Assembly (NCBI GenBank): GCA_963920705.1
Contig: OY987240.1
Span: 3,044,501-3,108,500, forward strand
Source: Odiellus spinosus
Lineage: Eukaryota > Arthropoda > Arachnida > Opiliones > Phalangiidae
DNA length: 64,000 bases
Reading direction: 5' to 3'
The notes under the pieces are model-generated. The model was given only the letters and a program-made list of their open reading frames with translations. It was not told where the DNA came from and made no database searches. Position numbers and translations under genes: made by a program. Below are positions 53,501-64,000 of this stretch, piece by piece. Every line of letters begins with the position of its first letter. The first letter of the stretch is position 1.

Positions 53501-53567
53501 AAACATTTGATTTTTAAGCGATTTAGACAAAATCAACACAAATCGAAAGAGCAAATAGTGGTCTATC

Positions 53568-53911
53568 TAGAAATCCGTTGAAAAACAAGCAAAATATGGC
53601 CAATTCAAAAAAACATCTAATATCAATAAGCGTATTTTTAAAATCTGAAATTTGACTATTTTGATATTGTATGATTTCTTTAATTGGCCATATTTTTCTT
53701 GTTTTTCAACGGATTTTTGAAAACTCTTATTATTTAGACTGTCCATTATTTGCTCTTTCGAATGAGTTTTGTTTTGTCTAAATTGCCAAAACGTGACAAA
53801 TATAAAATGGGTTAAAATTAAGCAAAACCGCTTAAAAATAAAGATTATTGGATTCAAATGGACACAAAACATTTGATTTTTAAGCGATTTAGACAAAATC
53901 AACACAAATCG
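53568..53911 (+). repeat. Divergent variant monomer, short form (copy 2 in block M)
   Basis: This is the 3367-bp downstream copy of the variant monomer at 50201-50544, with the same tctagaaatccg start and the same five private changes. I saw no difference between the two by eye, so they moved together as part of the nine-monomer unit. Confidence 0.87.
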
Positions 53912-56090
53912 AAAGAGCAAATAGTGGTCTATCTAAAAAACAAGAGTTTTGGAAAATCCGTTGAAAAACATGGAAAATATGGCCAATTCAAAAATACATC
54001 TAATATCAAAAAGCGTATTTTTAAAATCTGAAATTTGACTATTTTGATATTGTATGATTTCTTGAATTGGCCAAATTTTTCTTGTTTTTCAACGGATTTT
54101 TGAAAACTCTTATTATTTAGACTGTCCATTATTTGCTCTTTCGAATGAGTTTTGTTTTGTCTAAATTGCCAAAACGTGACAAATATAAAATGGGTTAAAA
54201 TTAAGCAAATCCGCTTAAAAATCAAAGATTATTGGATTCAAATGGACACAAAACATTTGATTTTTAAGCGATTTAGACAAAATCAACACCAATCGAAAGA
54301 GCAAATAGTGGCCTATCTAAAAATCCGTTGAAAAACATGGAAAATATGTCCAATTCAAAAAACATCTAATATCAAAAAGCGTATTTTTAAAATCTGAAAT
54401 TTGACTATTTTGATATTGTATGATTTCTTGAATTGGCCATATTTTTCTTGTTTTTCAACGGATTTTTGAAAACTCTTATTATTTAGACTGTCCATTATTT
54501 GCTCTTTCGAATGAGTTTTGTTTTGTCTAAATTGCCAAAACGTGACAAATATAAAATATGTTAAAATTAAGCAAAAACGCTTAAAAATCAAAGATTATTG
54601 GATTCAAATGGACACAAAACATTTGATTTTTAAGCGATTTAGACAAAATCAACACCAATCGAAAGAGCAAATAGTGGTCTATCTAAAAAACAAGAGTTTT
54701 GGAAAATCCGTTGAAAAACATGGAAAATATGGCCAATTCAAAAAAACATCTAATATCAAAAAGCGTATTTTTAAAATCAGAAATTTGACTATTTTGATAT
54801 TGTATGATTACTTGAATTGGCCATATTTTTCTTGTTTTTCAACGGATTTTTGAAAACTCTTATTATTTAGACTGTCCATTATTTGCTCTTTCGAATGAGT
54901 TTTGTTTTGTCTAAATTGCCAAAACGTGACAAATATAAAAAGGGTTTAAATTAAGCAAAACCGCTTAAAAATCAAAGATTATTGGATTCAAATGGACACA
55001 AAACATTTGATTTTTAAGCGATTTAGACAAAATCAACACCAATCGAAAGAGCAAATAGTGGTCTATCTAAAAATCCGTTGAAAAACATGCAAAATATGGC
55101 CAATTCAAAAAAACATCTAATATCAAAAAGCGTATTTTTAAAATCTGAAATTTGACTATTTTGATATTGTATGATTTCTTGAATTGGCCATATTTTTCTT
55201 GTTTTTCAACGGATTTTTGAAAACTCTTATTATTTAGACTGTCCATTATTTGCTATTTCGAATGAGTTTTGTTTTGTCTAAATTGAAAAAACGTGACAAA
55301 TATAAAATGGGTTAAAATTAAGCAAAACCGCTTAAAAATCAAAGATTATTGGATTCAAATGGACACAAAACATTTGATTTTTAAGCGATTTAGACAAAAT
55401 CAACACCAATCGAAAGAGCAAATAGTGGTCTATCTAAAAAACAAGAGTTTTGGAAAATCCGTTGAAAAACATGGAAAATATGGCCAATTCAAAAAAACAT
55501 CTAATATCAAAAAGCGTATTTTTAAAATCAGAAATTTGACTATTTTGATATTGTATGATTACTTGAATTGGCCATATTTTTCTTGTTTTTCAACGGATTT
55601 TTGAAAACTCTTATTATTTAGACTGTCCATTATTTGCTCTTTCGAATGAGTTTTGTTTTGTCTAAATTGCCAAAACGTGACAAATATAAAATGGGTTTAA
55701 ATTAAGCAAAACCGCTTAAAAATCAAAGATTATTGGATTCAAATGGACACAAAACATTTGATTTTTAAGCGATTTAGACAAAATCAACACCAATCGAAAG
55801 AGCAAATAGTGGTCTATCTAAAAATCCGTTGAAAAACATGCAAAATATGGCCAATTCAAAAAAACATCTAATATCAAAAAGCGTATTTTTAAAATCTGAA
55901 ATTTGACTATTTTGATATTGTATGATTTCTTGAATTGGCCATATTTTTCTTGTTTTTCAACGGATTTTTGAAAACTCTTATTATTTAGACTGTCCATTAT
56001 TTGCTATTTCGAATGAGTTTTGTTTTGTCTAAATTGAAAAAACGTGACAAATATAAAATGGGTTAAAATTAAGCAAAACCGCTTAAAAAT

Positions 56091-57959
56091 CAAAGATTAT
56101 TGGATTCAAATGGACACAAAACATTTGATTTTTAAGCGATTTAGACAAAATCAACACCAATCGAAAGAGCAAATAGTGGTCTATCTAAAAATCCGTTGAA
56201 AAACATGCAAAATATGGCCAATTCAAAAAAACATCTAATATCAAAAAGCGTATTTTTAAAATCTGAAATTTGACTATTTTGATATTGTATGATTTCTTGA
56301 ATTGGCCATATTTTTCTTGTTTTTCAACGGATTTTTGAAAACTCTTATTATTTAGACTGTCCATTATTTGCTATTTCCAATGAGTTTTGTTTTGTCTAAA
56401 TTGAAAAAACGTGACAAATATAAAATGGGTTAAAATTAAGCAAAACCGCTTAAAAATCAAAGATTATTGGATTCAAATGGACACAAAACATTTGATTTTT
56501 AAGCGATTTAGACAAAATCAACACCAATCGAAAGAGCAAATAGTGGTCTATCTAAAAAACAAGAGTTTTGGAAAATCCGTTGAAAAACATGGAAAATATG
56601 GCCAATTCAAAAAAACATCTAATATCAAAAAGCGTATTTTTAAAATCAGAAATTTGACTATTTTGATATTGTATGATTTCTTGAATTGGCCATATTTTTC
56701 TTGTTTTTCAACGGATTTTTGAAAACTCTTATTATTTAGACTGTCCATTATTTGCTCTTTCGAATGAGTTTTGTTTTGTCTAAATTGCCAAAACGTGACA
56801 AATATAAAATGGGTTAAAATTAAGCAAAACCGCTTAAAAATCAAAGATTATTGGATTCAAATGGACACAAAACATTTGATTTTTAAGCGATTTAGACAAA
56901 ATCAACACCAATCGAAAGAGCAAATAGTGGTCTATCTAAAAATCCGTTGAAAAACATGCAAAATATGGCCAATTCAAAAAAACATCTAATATCAAAAAGC
57001 GTATTTTTAAAATCTGAAATTTGACTATTTTGATATTGTATGATTTCTTGAATTGGCCATATTTTTCTTGTTTTTCAACGGATTTTTGAAAACTCTTATT
57101 ATTTAGACTGTCCATTATTTGCTATTTCGAATGAGTTTTGTTTTGTCTAAATTGAAAAAACGTGACAAATATAAAATGGGTTAAAATTAAGCAAAACCGC
57201 TTAAAAATCAAAGATTATTGGATTCAAATGGACACAAAACATTTGATTTTTAAGCGATTTAGACAAAATCAACACCAATCGAAAGAGCAAATAGTGGTCT
57301 ATCTAAAAAACAAGAGTTTTGGAAAATCCGTTGAAAAACATGGAAAATATGGCCAATTCAAAAAAACATCTAATATCAAAAAGCGTATTTTTAAAATCAG
57401 AAATTTGACTATTTTGATATTGTATGATTTCTTGAATTGGCCATATTTTTCTTGTTTTTCAACGGATTTTTGAAAACTCTTATTATTTAGACTGTCCATT
57501 ATTTGCTCTTTCGAATGAGTTTTGTTTTGTCTAAATTGCCAAAACGTGACAAATATAAAATGGGTTAAAATTAAGCAAAACCGCTTAAAAATCAAAGATT
57601 ATTGGATTCAAATGGACACAAAACATTTGATTTTTAAGCGATTTAGACAAAATCAACACCAATCGAAAGAGCAAATAGTGGTCTATCTAAAAATCCGTTG
57701 AAAAACATGCAAAATATGGCCAATTCAAAAAAACATCTAATATCAAAAAGCGTATTTTTAAAATCTGAAATTTGACTATTTTGATATTGTATGATTTCTT
57801 GAATTGGCCATATTTTTCTTGTTTTTCAACGGATTTTTGAAAACTCTTATTATTTAGACTGTCCATTATTTGCTATTTCGAATGAGTTTTGTTTTGTCTA
57901 AATTGAAAAAACGTGACAAATATAAAATGGGTTAAAATTAAGCAAAACCGCTTAAAAAT
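56091..57959 (+). repeat. Block N: 751-bp dimers (384+367)
   Basis: Register points are 56458, 56842, 57209, 57593, 57960. After one extra short monomer (56091-56457) two dimers follow, 56458-57208 and 57209-57959. The long member has tcagaaattt and gatttcttg, and the short member has gctatttcg with ttgaaaaaacg. A private gctatttccaatg occurs near 56370. The dimers are close to those nested in block M (51222-52723) but have gatttcttg instead of gattacttg. Confidence 0.88.
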
Positions 57960-60900
57960 CAAAGATTATTGGATTCAAATGGACACAAAACATTTGATTT
58001 TTAAGCGATTTAGACAAAATCAACACCAATCGAAAGAGCAAATAGTGGTCTATCTAAAAAACAAGAGTTTTGGAAAATCCGTTGAAAAACATGGAAAATA
58101 TGGCCAATTCAAAAAAACATCTAATATCAAAAAGCGTATTTTTAAAATCAGAAATTTGACTATTTTGATATTGTATGATTTCTTGAATTGGCCATATTTT
58201 TCTTGTTTTTCAACGGATTTTTGAAAACTCTTATTATTTAGACTGTCCATTATTTGCTCTTTCGAATGAGTTTTGTTTTGTCTAAATTGCCAAAACGTGA
58301 CAAATATAAAATGGGTTAAAATTAAGCAAAACCGCTTAAAAATCAAAGATTATTGGATTCAAATGGACACAAAACATTTGATTTTTAAGCGATTTAGACA
58401 AAATCAACACCAATCGAAAGAGCAAATAGTGGTCTATATAAAAAACAAGAGTTTTGGAAAATCCGTTGAAAAACATGGAAAATATGGCCAATTCAAAAAA
58501 ACATCTAATATCAAAAAGCGTATTTTTAAAATCAGAAATTTGACTATTTTGATATTGTATGATTTCTTGAATTGGCCATATTTTTCTTGTTTTTCAACGG
58601 ATTTTTGAAAACTCTTATTATTTAGACTGTCCATTATTTGCTCTTTCGAATGAGTTTTGTTTTGTCTAAATTGCCAAAACGTGACAAATATAAAATGGGT
58701 TAAAATTAAGCAAAATTGCTTAAAAATCAAAGATTATTGGATTCAAATGGACACAAAACATTTGATTTTTAAGCGATTTAGACAAAATCAACACCAATCG
58801 AAAGAGCAAATAGTGGTCTATCTAAAAATCCGTTGAAAAACATGGAAAATATGGCCAATTCAAAAAACATCTAATATCAAAAAGCGTATTTTTAAAATCT
58901 GAAATTTGACTATTTTGATATTGTATGATTTCTTGAATTGGCCATATTTTTCTTGTTTTTCAACGGATTTTTGAAAACTCTTATTATTTAGACTGTCCAT
59001 TATTTGCTCTTTCGAATGAGTTTTGTTTTGTCTAAATTGCCAAAACGTGACAAATATAAAATATGTTAAAATTAAGCAAAAACGCTTAAAAATCAAAGAT
59101 TATTGGATTCAAATGGACACAAAACATTTGATTTTTAAGCGATTTAGACAAAATCAACACCAATCGAAAGAGCAAATAGTGGTCTATCTAAAAAACAAGA
59201 GTTTTGGAAAATCCGTTGAAAAACATGGAAAATATGGCCAATTCAAAAAAACATCTAATATCAAAAAGCCTATTTTTAAAATCAGAAATTTGACTATTTT
59301 GATATTGTATGATTTCTTGAATTGGCCATATTTTTCTTGTTTTTCAACGGATTTTTGAAAACTCTTATTATTTAGACTGTCCATTATTTGCTATTTCGAA
59401 TGAGTTTTGTTTTGTCTAAATTGAAAAAACGTGACAAATATAAAATGGGTTAAAATTAAGCAAAACCGCTTAAAAATCAAAGATTATTGGATTCAAATGG
59501 ACACAAAACATTTGATTTTTAAGCGATTTAGACAAAATCAACACCAATCGAAAGAGCAAATAGTGGTCTATCTAAAAATCCGTTGAAAAACATGCAAAAT
59601 ATGGCCAATTCAAAAAAACATCTAATATCAAAAAGCGTATTTTTAAAATCTGAAATTTGACTATTTTGATATTGTATGATTTCTTGAATTGGCCATATTT
59701 TTCTTGTTTTTCAACGGATTTTTGAAAACTCTTATTATTTAGACTGTCCATTATTTGCTATTTCGAATGAGTTTTGTTTTGTCTAAATTGAAAAAACGTG
59801 ACAAATATAAAATGGGTTAAAATTAAGCAAAACCGCTTAAAAATCAAAGATTATTGGATTCAAATGGACACAAAACATTTGATTTTTAAGCGATTTAGAC
59901 AAAATCAACACCAATCGAAAGAGCAAATAGTGGTCTATCTAAAAATCCGTTGAAAAACATGCAAAATATGGCCAATTCAAAAAAACATCTAATATCAAAA
60001 AGCGTATTTTTAAAATCTGAAATTTGACTATTTTGATATTGTATGATTTCTTGAATTGGCCATATTTTTCTTGTTTTTCAACGGATTTTTGAAAACTCTT
60101 ATTATTTAGACTGTCCATTATTTGCTATTTCGAATGAGTTTTGTTTTGTCTAAATTGAAAAAACGTGACAAATATAAAATGGGTTAAAATTAAGCAAAAC
60201 CGCTTAAAAATCAAAGATTATTGGATTCAAATGGACACAAAACATTTGATTTTTAAGCGATTTAGACAAAATCAACACCAATCGAAAGAGCAAATAGTGG
60301 TCTATCTAAAAAACAAGAGTTTTGGAAAATCCGTTGAAAAACATGGAAAATATGGCCAATTCAAAAAAACATCTAATATCAAAAAGCGTATTTTTAAAAT
60401 CAGAAATTTGACTATTTTGATATTGTATGATTTCTTGAATTGGCCATATTTTTCTTGTTTTTCAACGGATTTTTGAAAACTCTTATTATTTAGACTGTCC
60501 ATTATTTGCTCTTTCGAATGAGTTTTGTTTTGTCTAAATTGCCAAAACGTGACAAATATAAAATGGGTTAAAATTAAGCAAAACCGCTTAAAAATCAAAG
60601 ATTATTGGATTCAAATGGACACAAAACATTTGATTTTTAAGCGATTTAGACAAAATCAACACCAATCGAAAGAGCAAATAGTGGTCTATCTAAAAATCCG
60701 TTGAAAAACATGCAAAATATGGCCAATTCAAAAAAACATCTAATATCAAAAAGCGTATTTTTAAAATCAGAAATTTGACTATTTTGATATTGTATGATTT
60801 CTTGAATTGGCCATATTTTTCTTGTTTTTCAACGGATTTTTGAAAACTCTTATTATTTAGACTGTCCATTATTTGCTCTTTCGAATGAGTTTTGTTTTGT

Positions 60901-63900
60901 CTAAATTGCCAAAACGTGACAAATATAAAATGGGTTAAAATTAAGCAAAACCGCTTAAAAATCAAAGATTATTGGATTCAAATGGACACAAAACATTTGA
61001 TTTTTAAGCGATTTAGACAAAATCAACACCAATCGAAAGAGCAAATAGTGGTCTATCTAAAAATCCGTTGAAAAACATGCAAAATATGGCCAATTCAAAA
61101 AAACATCTAATATCAAAAAGCGTATTTTTAAAATCTGAAATTTGACTATTTTGATATTGTATGATTTCTTGAATTGGCCATATTTTTCTTGTTTTTCAAC
61201 GGATTTTTGAAAACTCTTATTATTTAGACTGTCCATTATTTGCTATTTCGAATGAGTTTTGTTTTGTCTAAATTGAAAAAACGTGACAAATATAAAATGG
61301 GTTAAAATTAAGCAAAACCGCTTAAAAATCAAAGATTATTGGATTCAAATGGACACAAAACATTTGATTTTTAAGCGATTTAGACAAAATCAACACCAAT
61401 CGAAAGAGCAAATAGTGGTCTATCTAAAAAACAAGAGTTTTGGAATATCCGTTGAAAAACATGGAAAATATGGCCAATTCAAAAAAACATCTAATATCAA
61501 AAAGCGTATTTTTAAAATCAGAAATTTGACTATTTTGATATTGTATGATTTCTTGAATTGGCCATATTTTTCTTGTTTTTCAACGGATTTTTGAAAACTC
61601 TTATTATTTAGACTGTCCATTATTTGCTCTTTCGAATGAGTTTTGTTTTGTCTAAATTGCCAAAACGTGACAAATATAAAATGGGTTAAAATTAAGCAAA
61701 ACCGCTTAAAAATCAAAGATTATTGGATTCAAATGGACACAAAACATTTGATTTTTAAGCGATTTAGACAAAATCAACACCAATCGAAAGAGCAAATAGT
61801 GGTCTATATAAAAAACAAGAGTTTTGGAAAATCCGTTGAAAAACATGGAAAATATGGCCAATTCAAAAAAACATCTAATATCAAAAAGCGTATTTTTAAA
61901 ATCAGAAATTTGACTATTTTGATATTGTATGATTTCTTGAATTGGCCATATTTTTCTTGTTTTTCAACGGATTTTTGAAAACTCTTATTATTTAGACTGT
62001 CCATTATTTGCTCTTTCGAATGAGTTTTGTTTTGTCTAAATTGCCAAAACGTGACAAATATAAAATGGGTTAAAATTAAGCAAAATTGCTTAAAAATCAA
62101 AGATTATTGGATTCAAATGGACACAAAACATTTGATTTTTAAGCGATTTAGACAAAATCAACACCAATCGAAAGAGCAAATAGTGGTCTATCTAAAAATC
62201 CGTTGAAAAACATGGAAAATATGGCCAATTCAAAAAACATCTAATATCAAAAAGCGTATTTTTAAAATCTGAAATTTGACTATTTTGATATTGTATGATT
62301 TCTTGAATTGGCCATATTTTTCTTGTTTTTCAACGGATTTTTGAAAACTCTTATTATTTAGACTGTCCATTATTTGCTCTTTCGAATGAGTTTTGTTTTG
62401 TCTAAATTGCCAAAACGTGACAAATATAAAATATGTTAAAATTAAGCAAAAACGCTTAAAAATCAAAGATTATTGGATTCAAATGGACACAAAACATTTG
62501 ATTTTTAAGCGATTTAGACAAAATCAACACCAATCGAAAGAGCAAATAGTGGTCTATCTAAAAAACAAGAGTTTTGGAAAATCCGTTGAAAAACATGGAA
62601 AATATGGCCAATTCAAAAAAACATCTAATATCAAAAAGCCTATTTTTAAAATCAGAAATTTGACTATTTTGATATTGTATGATTACTTGAATTGGCCATA
62701 TTTTTCTTGTTTTTCAACGGATTTTTGAAAACTCTTATTATTTAGACTGTCCATTATTTGCTCTTTCGAATGAGTTTTGTTTTGTCTAAATTGCCAAAAC
62801 GTGACAAATATAAAATGGGTTAAAATTAAGCAAAACCGCTTAAAAATCAAAGATTATTGGATTCAAATGGACACAAAACATTTGATTTTTAAGCGATTTA
62901 GACAAAATCAACACCAATCGAAAGAGCAAATAGTGGTCTATCTAAAAATCCGTTGAAAAACATGCAAAATATGGCCAATTCAAAAAAACATCTAATATCA
63001 AAAAGCGTATTTTTAAAATCTGAAATTTGACTATTTTGATATTGGATGATTTCTTGAATTGGCCATATTTTTCTTGTTTTTCAACGGATTTTTGAAAACT
63101 CTTATTATTTAGACTGTCCATTATTTGCTCTTTCGAATGAGTTTTGTTTTGTCTAAATTGAAAAAACGTGACAAATATAAAATGGGTTAAAATTAAGCAA
63201 AACCGCTTAAAAATCAAAGATTATTGGATTCAAATGGACACAAAACATTTGATTTTTAAGCGATTTAGACAAAATCAACACCAATCGAAAGAGCAAATAG
63301 TGGTCTATCTAAAAATCCGTTGAAAAACATGGAAAATATGGCCAATTCAAAAAACATCTAATATCAAAAAGCGTATTTTTAAAATCTGAAATTTGACTAT
63401 TTTGATATTGTATGATTTCTTGAATTGGCCATATTTTTCTTGTTTTTCAACGGATTTTTGAAAACTCTTATTATTTAGACTGTCCATTATTTGCTCTTTC
63501 GAATGAGTTTTGTTTTGTCTAAATTGCCAAAACGTGACAAATATAAAATGGGTTAAAATTAAGCAAAAACGCTTAAAAATCAAAGATTATTGGATTCAAA
63601 TGGACACAAAACATTTGATTTTTAAGCGATTTAGACAAAATCAACACCAATCGAAAGAGCAAATAGTGGTCTATCTAAAAAACAAGAGTTTTGGAAAATC
63701 CGTTGAAAAACATGGAAAATATGGCCAATTCAAAAAAACATCTAATATCAAAAAGCGTATTTTTAAAATCTGAAATTTGACTATTTTGATATTGTATGAT
63801 TTCTTGAATTGGCCATATTTTTCTTGTTTTTCAACGGATTTTTGAAAACTCTTATTATTTAGACTGTCCATTATTTGCTCTTTCGAATGAGTTTTGTTTT

Positions 63901-64000
63901 GTCTAAATTGCCAAAACGTGACAAATATAAAATGGGTTAAAATTAAGCAAAACCGCTTAAAAATCAAAGATTATTGGATTCAAATGGACACAAAAAATTG
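57960..64000 (+). repeat. Block O: 3370-bp nine-monomer higher-order repeat; second copy diverges near 62.68 kb
   Basis: Copy one is 57960-61329 (384, 384, 366, 384, 367, 367, 384, 367, 367). Copy two starts at 61330. Register points: 58344, 58728, 59094, 59478, 59845, 60212, 60596, 60963, 61330, 61714, 62098, 62464, 62848, 63215, 63581, 63965. Markers 3370 bp apart: tctatataaaaaacaag (about 58433 and 61803), gcaaaattgctt (about 58709 and 62079), and aaaagcctattttt (about 59264 and 62634). After that copy two switches: gattacttg at about 62682 and gctctttcg with ttgccaaaac replace gatttcttg, gctatttcg and ttgaaaaaacg, so the last 1.3 kb is a different monomer series. The final bases read caaaaaattg instead of caaaacatttg. 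Confidence 0.87.

Larger units (their letters stand above)
49741..56090 (+). repeat. Block M: 3367-bp nine-monomer higher-order repeat, 1.9 copies
   Basis: Copy one is 49741-53107 (365, 366, 384, 366, 384, 367, 384, 367, 384). Copy two runs 53108-56090 and lacks the last monomer. Register points: 50106, 50472, 50856, 51222, 51606, 51973, 52357, 52724, 53108, 53473, 53839, 54223, 54589, 54973, 55340, 55724, 56091. Homology begins slightly earlier, because ggttagaatt is at 49711 and 53078. Other markers: cgaaaggcaaat near 49813 and 53180, ggccaaatttttc near 50702 and 54069, aaaatatgttaaaatt near 51187 and 54554, and gattacttg in the long members. Differences seen include gtggcctatc at about 54309. 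A 751-bp dimer is nested in the second half. Confidence 0.9.
1..64000. repeat. Satellite DNA array: about 170 tandem copies of a 367/384-bp monomer
   Basis: Every part of the window aligns to the same monomer in the same orientation. The motif caaagattattgg recurs at 170 register points (279 to 63965); the intervals are almost all 366, 367, 383 or 384 bp, with rare outliers of 364, 365, 368, 382, 385, 459, 460 and 515 bp that small indels or internal duplications explain. Base composition is about 28% G+C. No unique sequence, transposon insertion or strand switch was found, so there is no gene-bearing gap to describe. Large homogeneous arrays of this kind are typical of eukaryotic centromeric or pericentromeric heterochromatin; that location is inferred. 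The host species and the satellite family name are not recognisable to me. The array runs off both window edges. Confidence 0.97.

Noticed and set aside
271-63967. A large family of small protein genes of 60-137 codons, one per monomer on each strand
   Set aside because: The frames start at TTG or GTG, overlap on opposite strands, and follow the repeat register. They are frameshifted or extended in many copies (for example 4031, 16797, 18662, 32760, 35048), and monomer length classes differ by 1 and 17 bp, which are not multiples of three. The peptides are rich in I, K, F and N as expected from A/T-rich DNA and match no family I know.
1-64000. CRISPR array
   Set aside because: The repeat unit is 367-384 bp and copies abut directly; there are no unique spacers between short direct repeats and no cas genes.
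1-64000. Bacterial or phage origin
   Set aside because: No prokaryotic gene, ribosome-binding site pattern or operon is present in 64 kb, and large homogeneous satellite arrays of this kind are eukaryotic.
63986-64000. Array edge at the window end
   Set aside because: The last bases read caaaaaattg in place of caaaacatttg, which could be a private indel and substitution, but only a few bases follow, so an exit into other sequence cannot be claimed.

Overview
The window is one uninterrupted block of satellite DNA. All 64,000 bases are head-to-tail copies of a single AT-rich monomer (about 28% G+C by hand count of one copy), all in one orientation. Following the short motif caaagattattgg from copy to copy gives 170 register points, from 279 to 63965, with a mean spacing of about 377 bp. 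I found no gene, RNA gene, transposon, CRISPR array, unique spacer or inversion anywhere. This is the signature of eukaryotic centromeric or pericentromeric heterochromatin. I do not recognise the monomer, and the sequence alone does not say which eukaryote it comes from.

Monomers come in two main lengths. The long form is 384 bp (383 with one A fewer in an A-run). The short form is 367 bp (or 366) and lacks 17 bp between two A-runs. Each monomer is built as two inverted, diverged copies of a half-unit of about 170 bp, plus a 45-bp segment present in only one half. The main palindrome has arms of about 128 bp around a 30-bp spacer. A second, perfect 15-bp stem marks the other dyad centre.

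The monomers are grouped into successive higher-order repeats (HORs), each marked by shared private variants. In order they are: mixed monomers (1-5148); a 3405-bp 9-mer (5149-11958); 1118-bp and 734-bp units (11959-16430); a 1865/1941/1943-bp 5-mer (16431-22179); 1118/1117-bp 3-mers (22180-27897); a 749-bp dimer x3 (27898-30144); a 2288-bp 6-mer x3 (30145-37376); a short mixed stretch (37377-38508); a 1501-bp 4-mer x2 (38509-41510); a 2999-bp 8-mer x2 (41511-47508); mixed monomers (47509-49740); a 3367-bp 9-mer x1.9 (49741-56090); a 751-bp dimer (56091-57959); and a 3370-bp 9-mer (57960 to about 62680, then diverging).

Three places carry a 74-bp internal duplication or triplication inside a monomer. 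The many open frames of 60-137 codons are by-products of the repeat: they start at TTG or GTG, are frameshifted in several copies, and the two strands encode related peptides only because the monomer is an inverted repeat. I annotate no coding sequence. The points most worth following are the palindromic dimer architecture, the rapid succession of local HOR families, and a variant monomer that recurs about 46 kb away.
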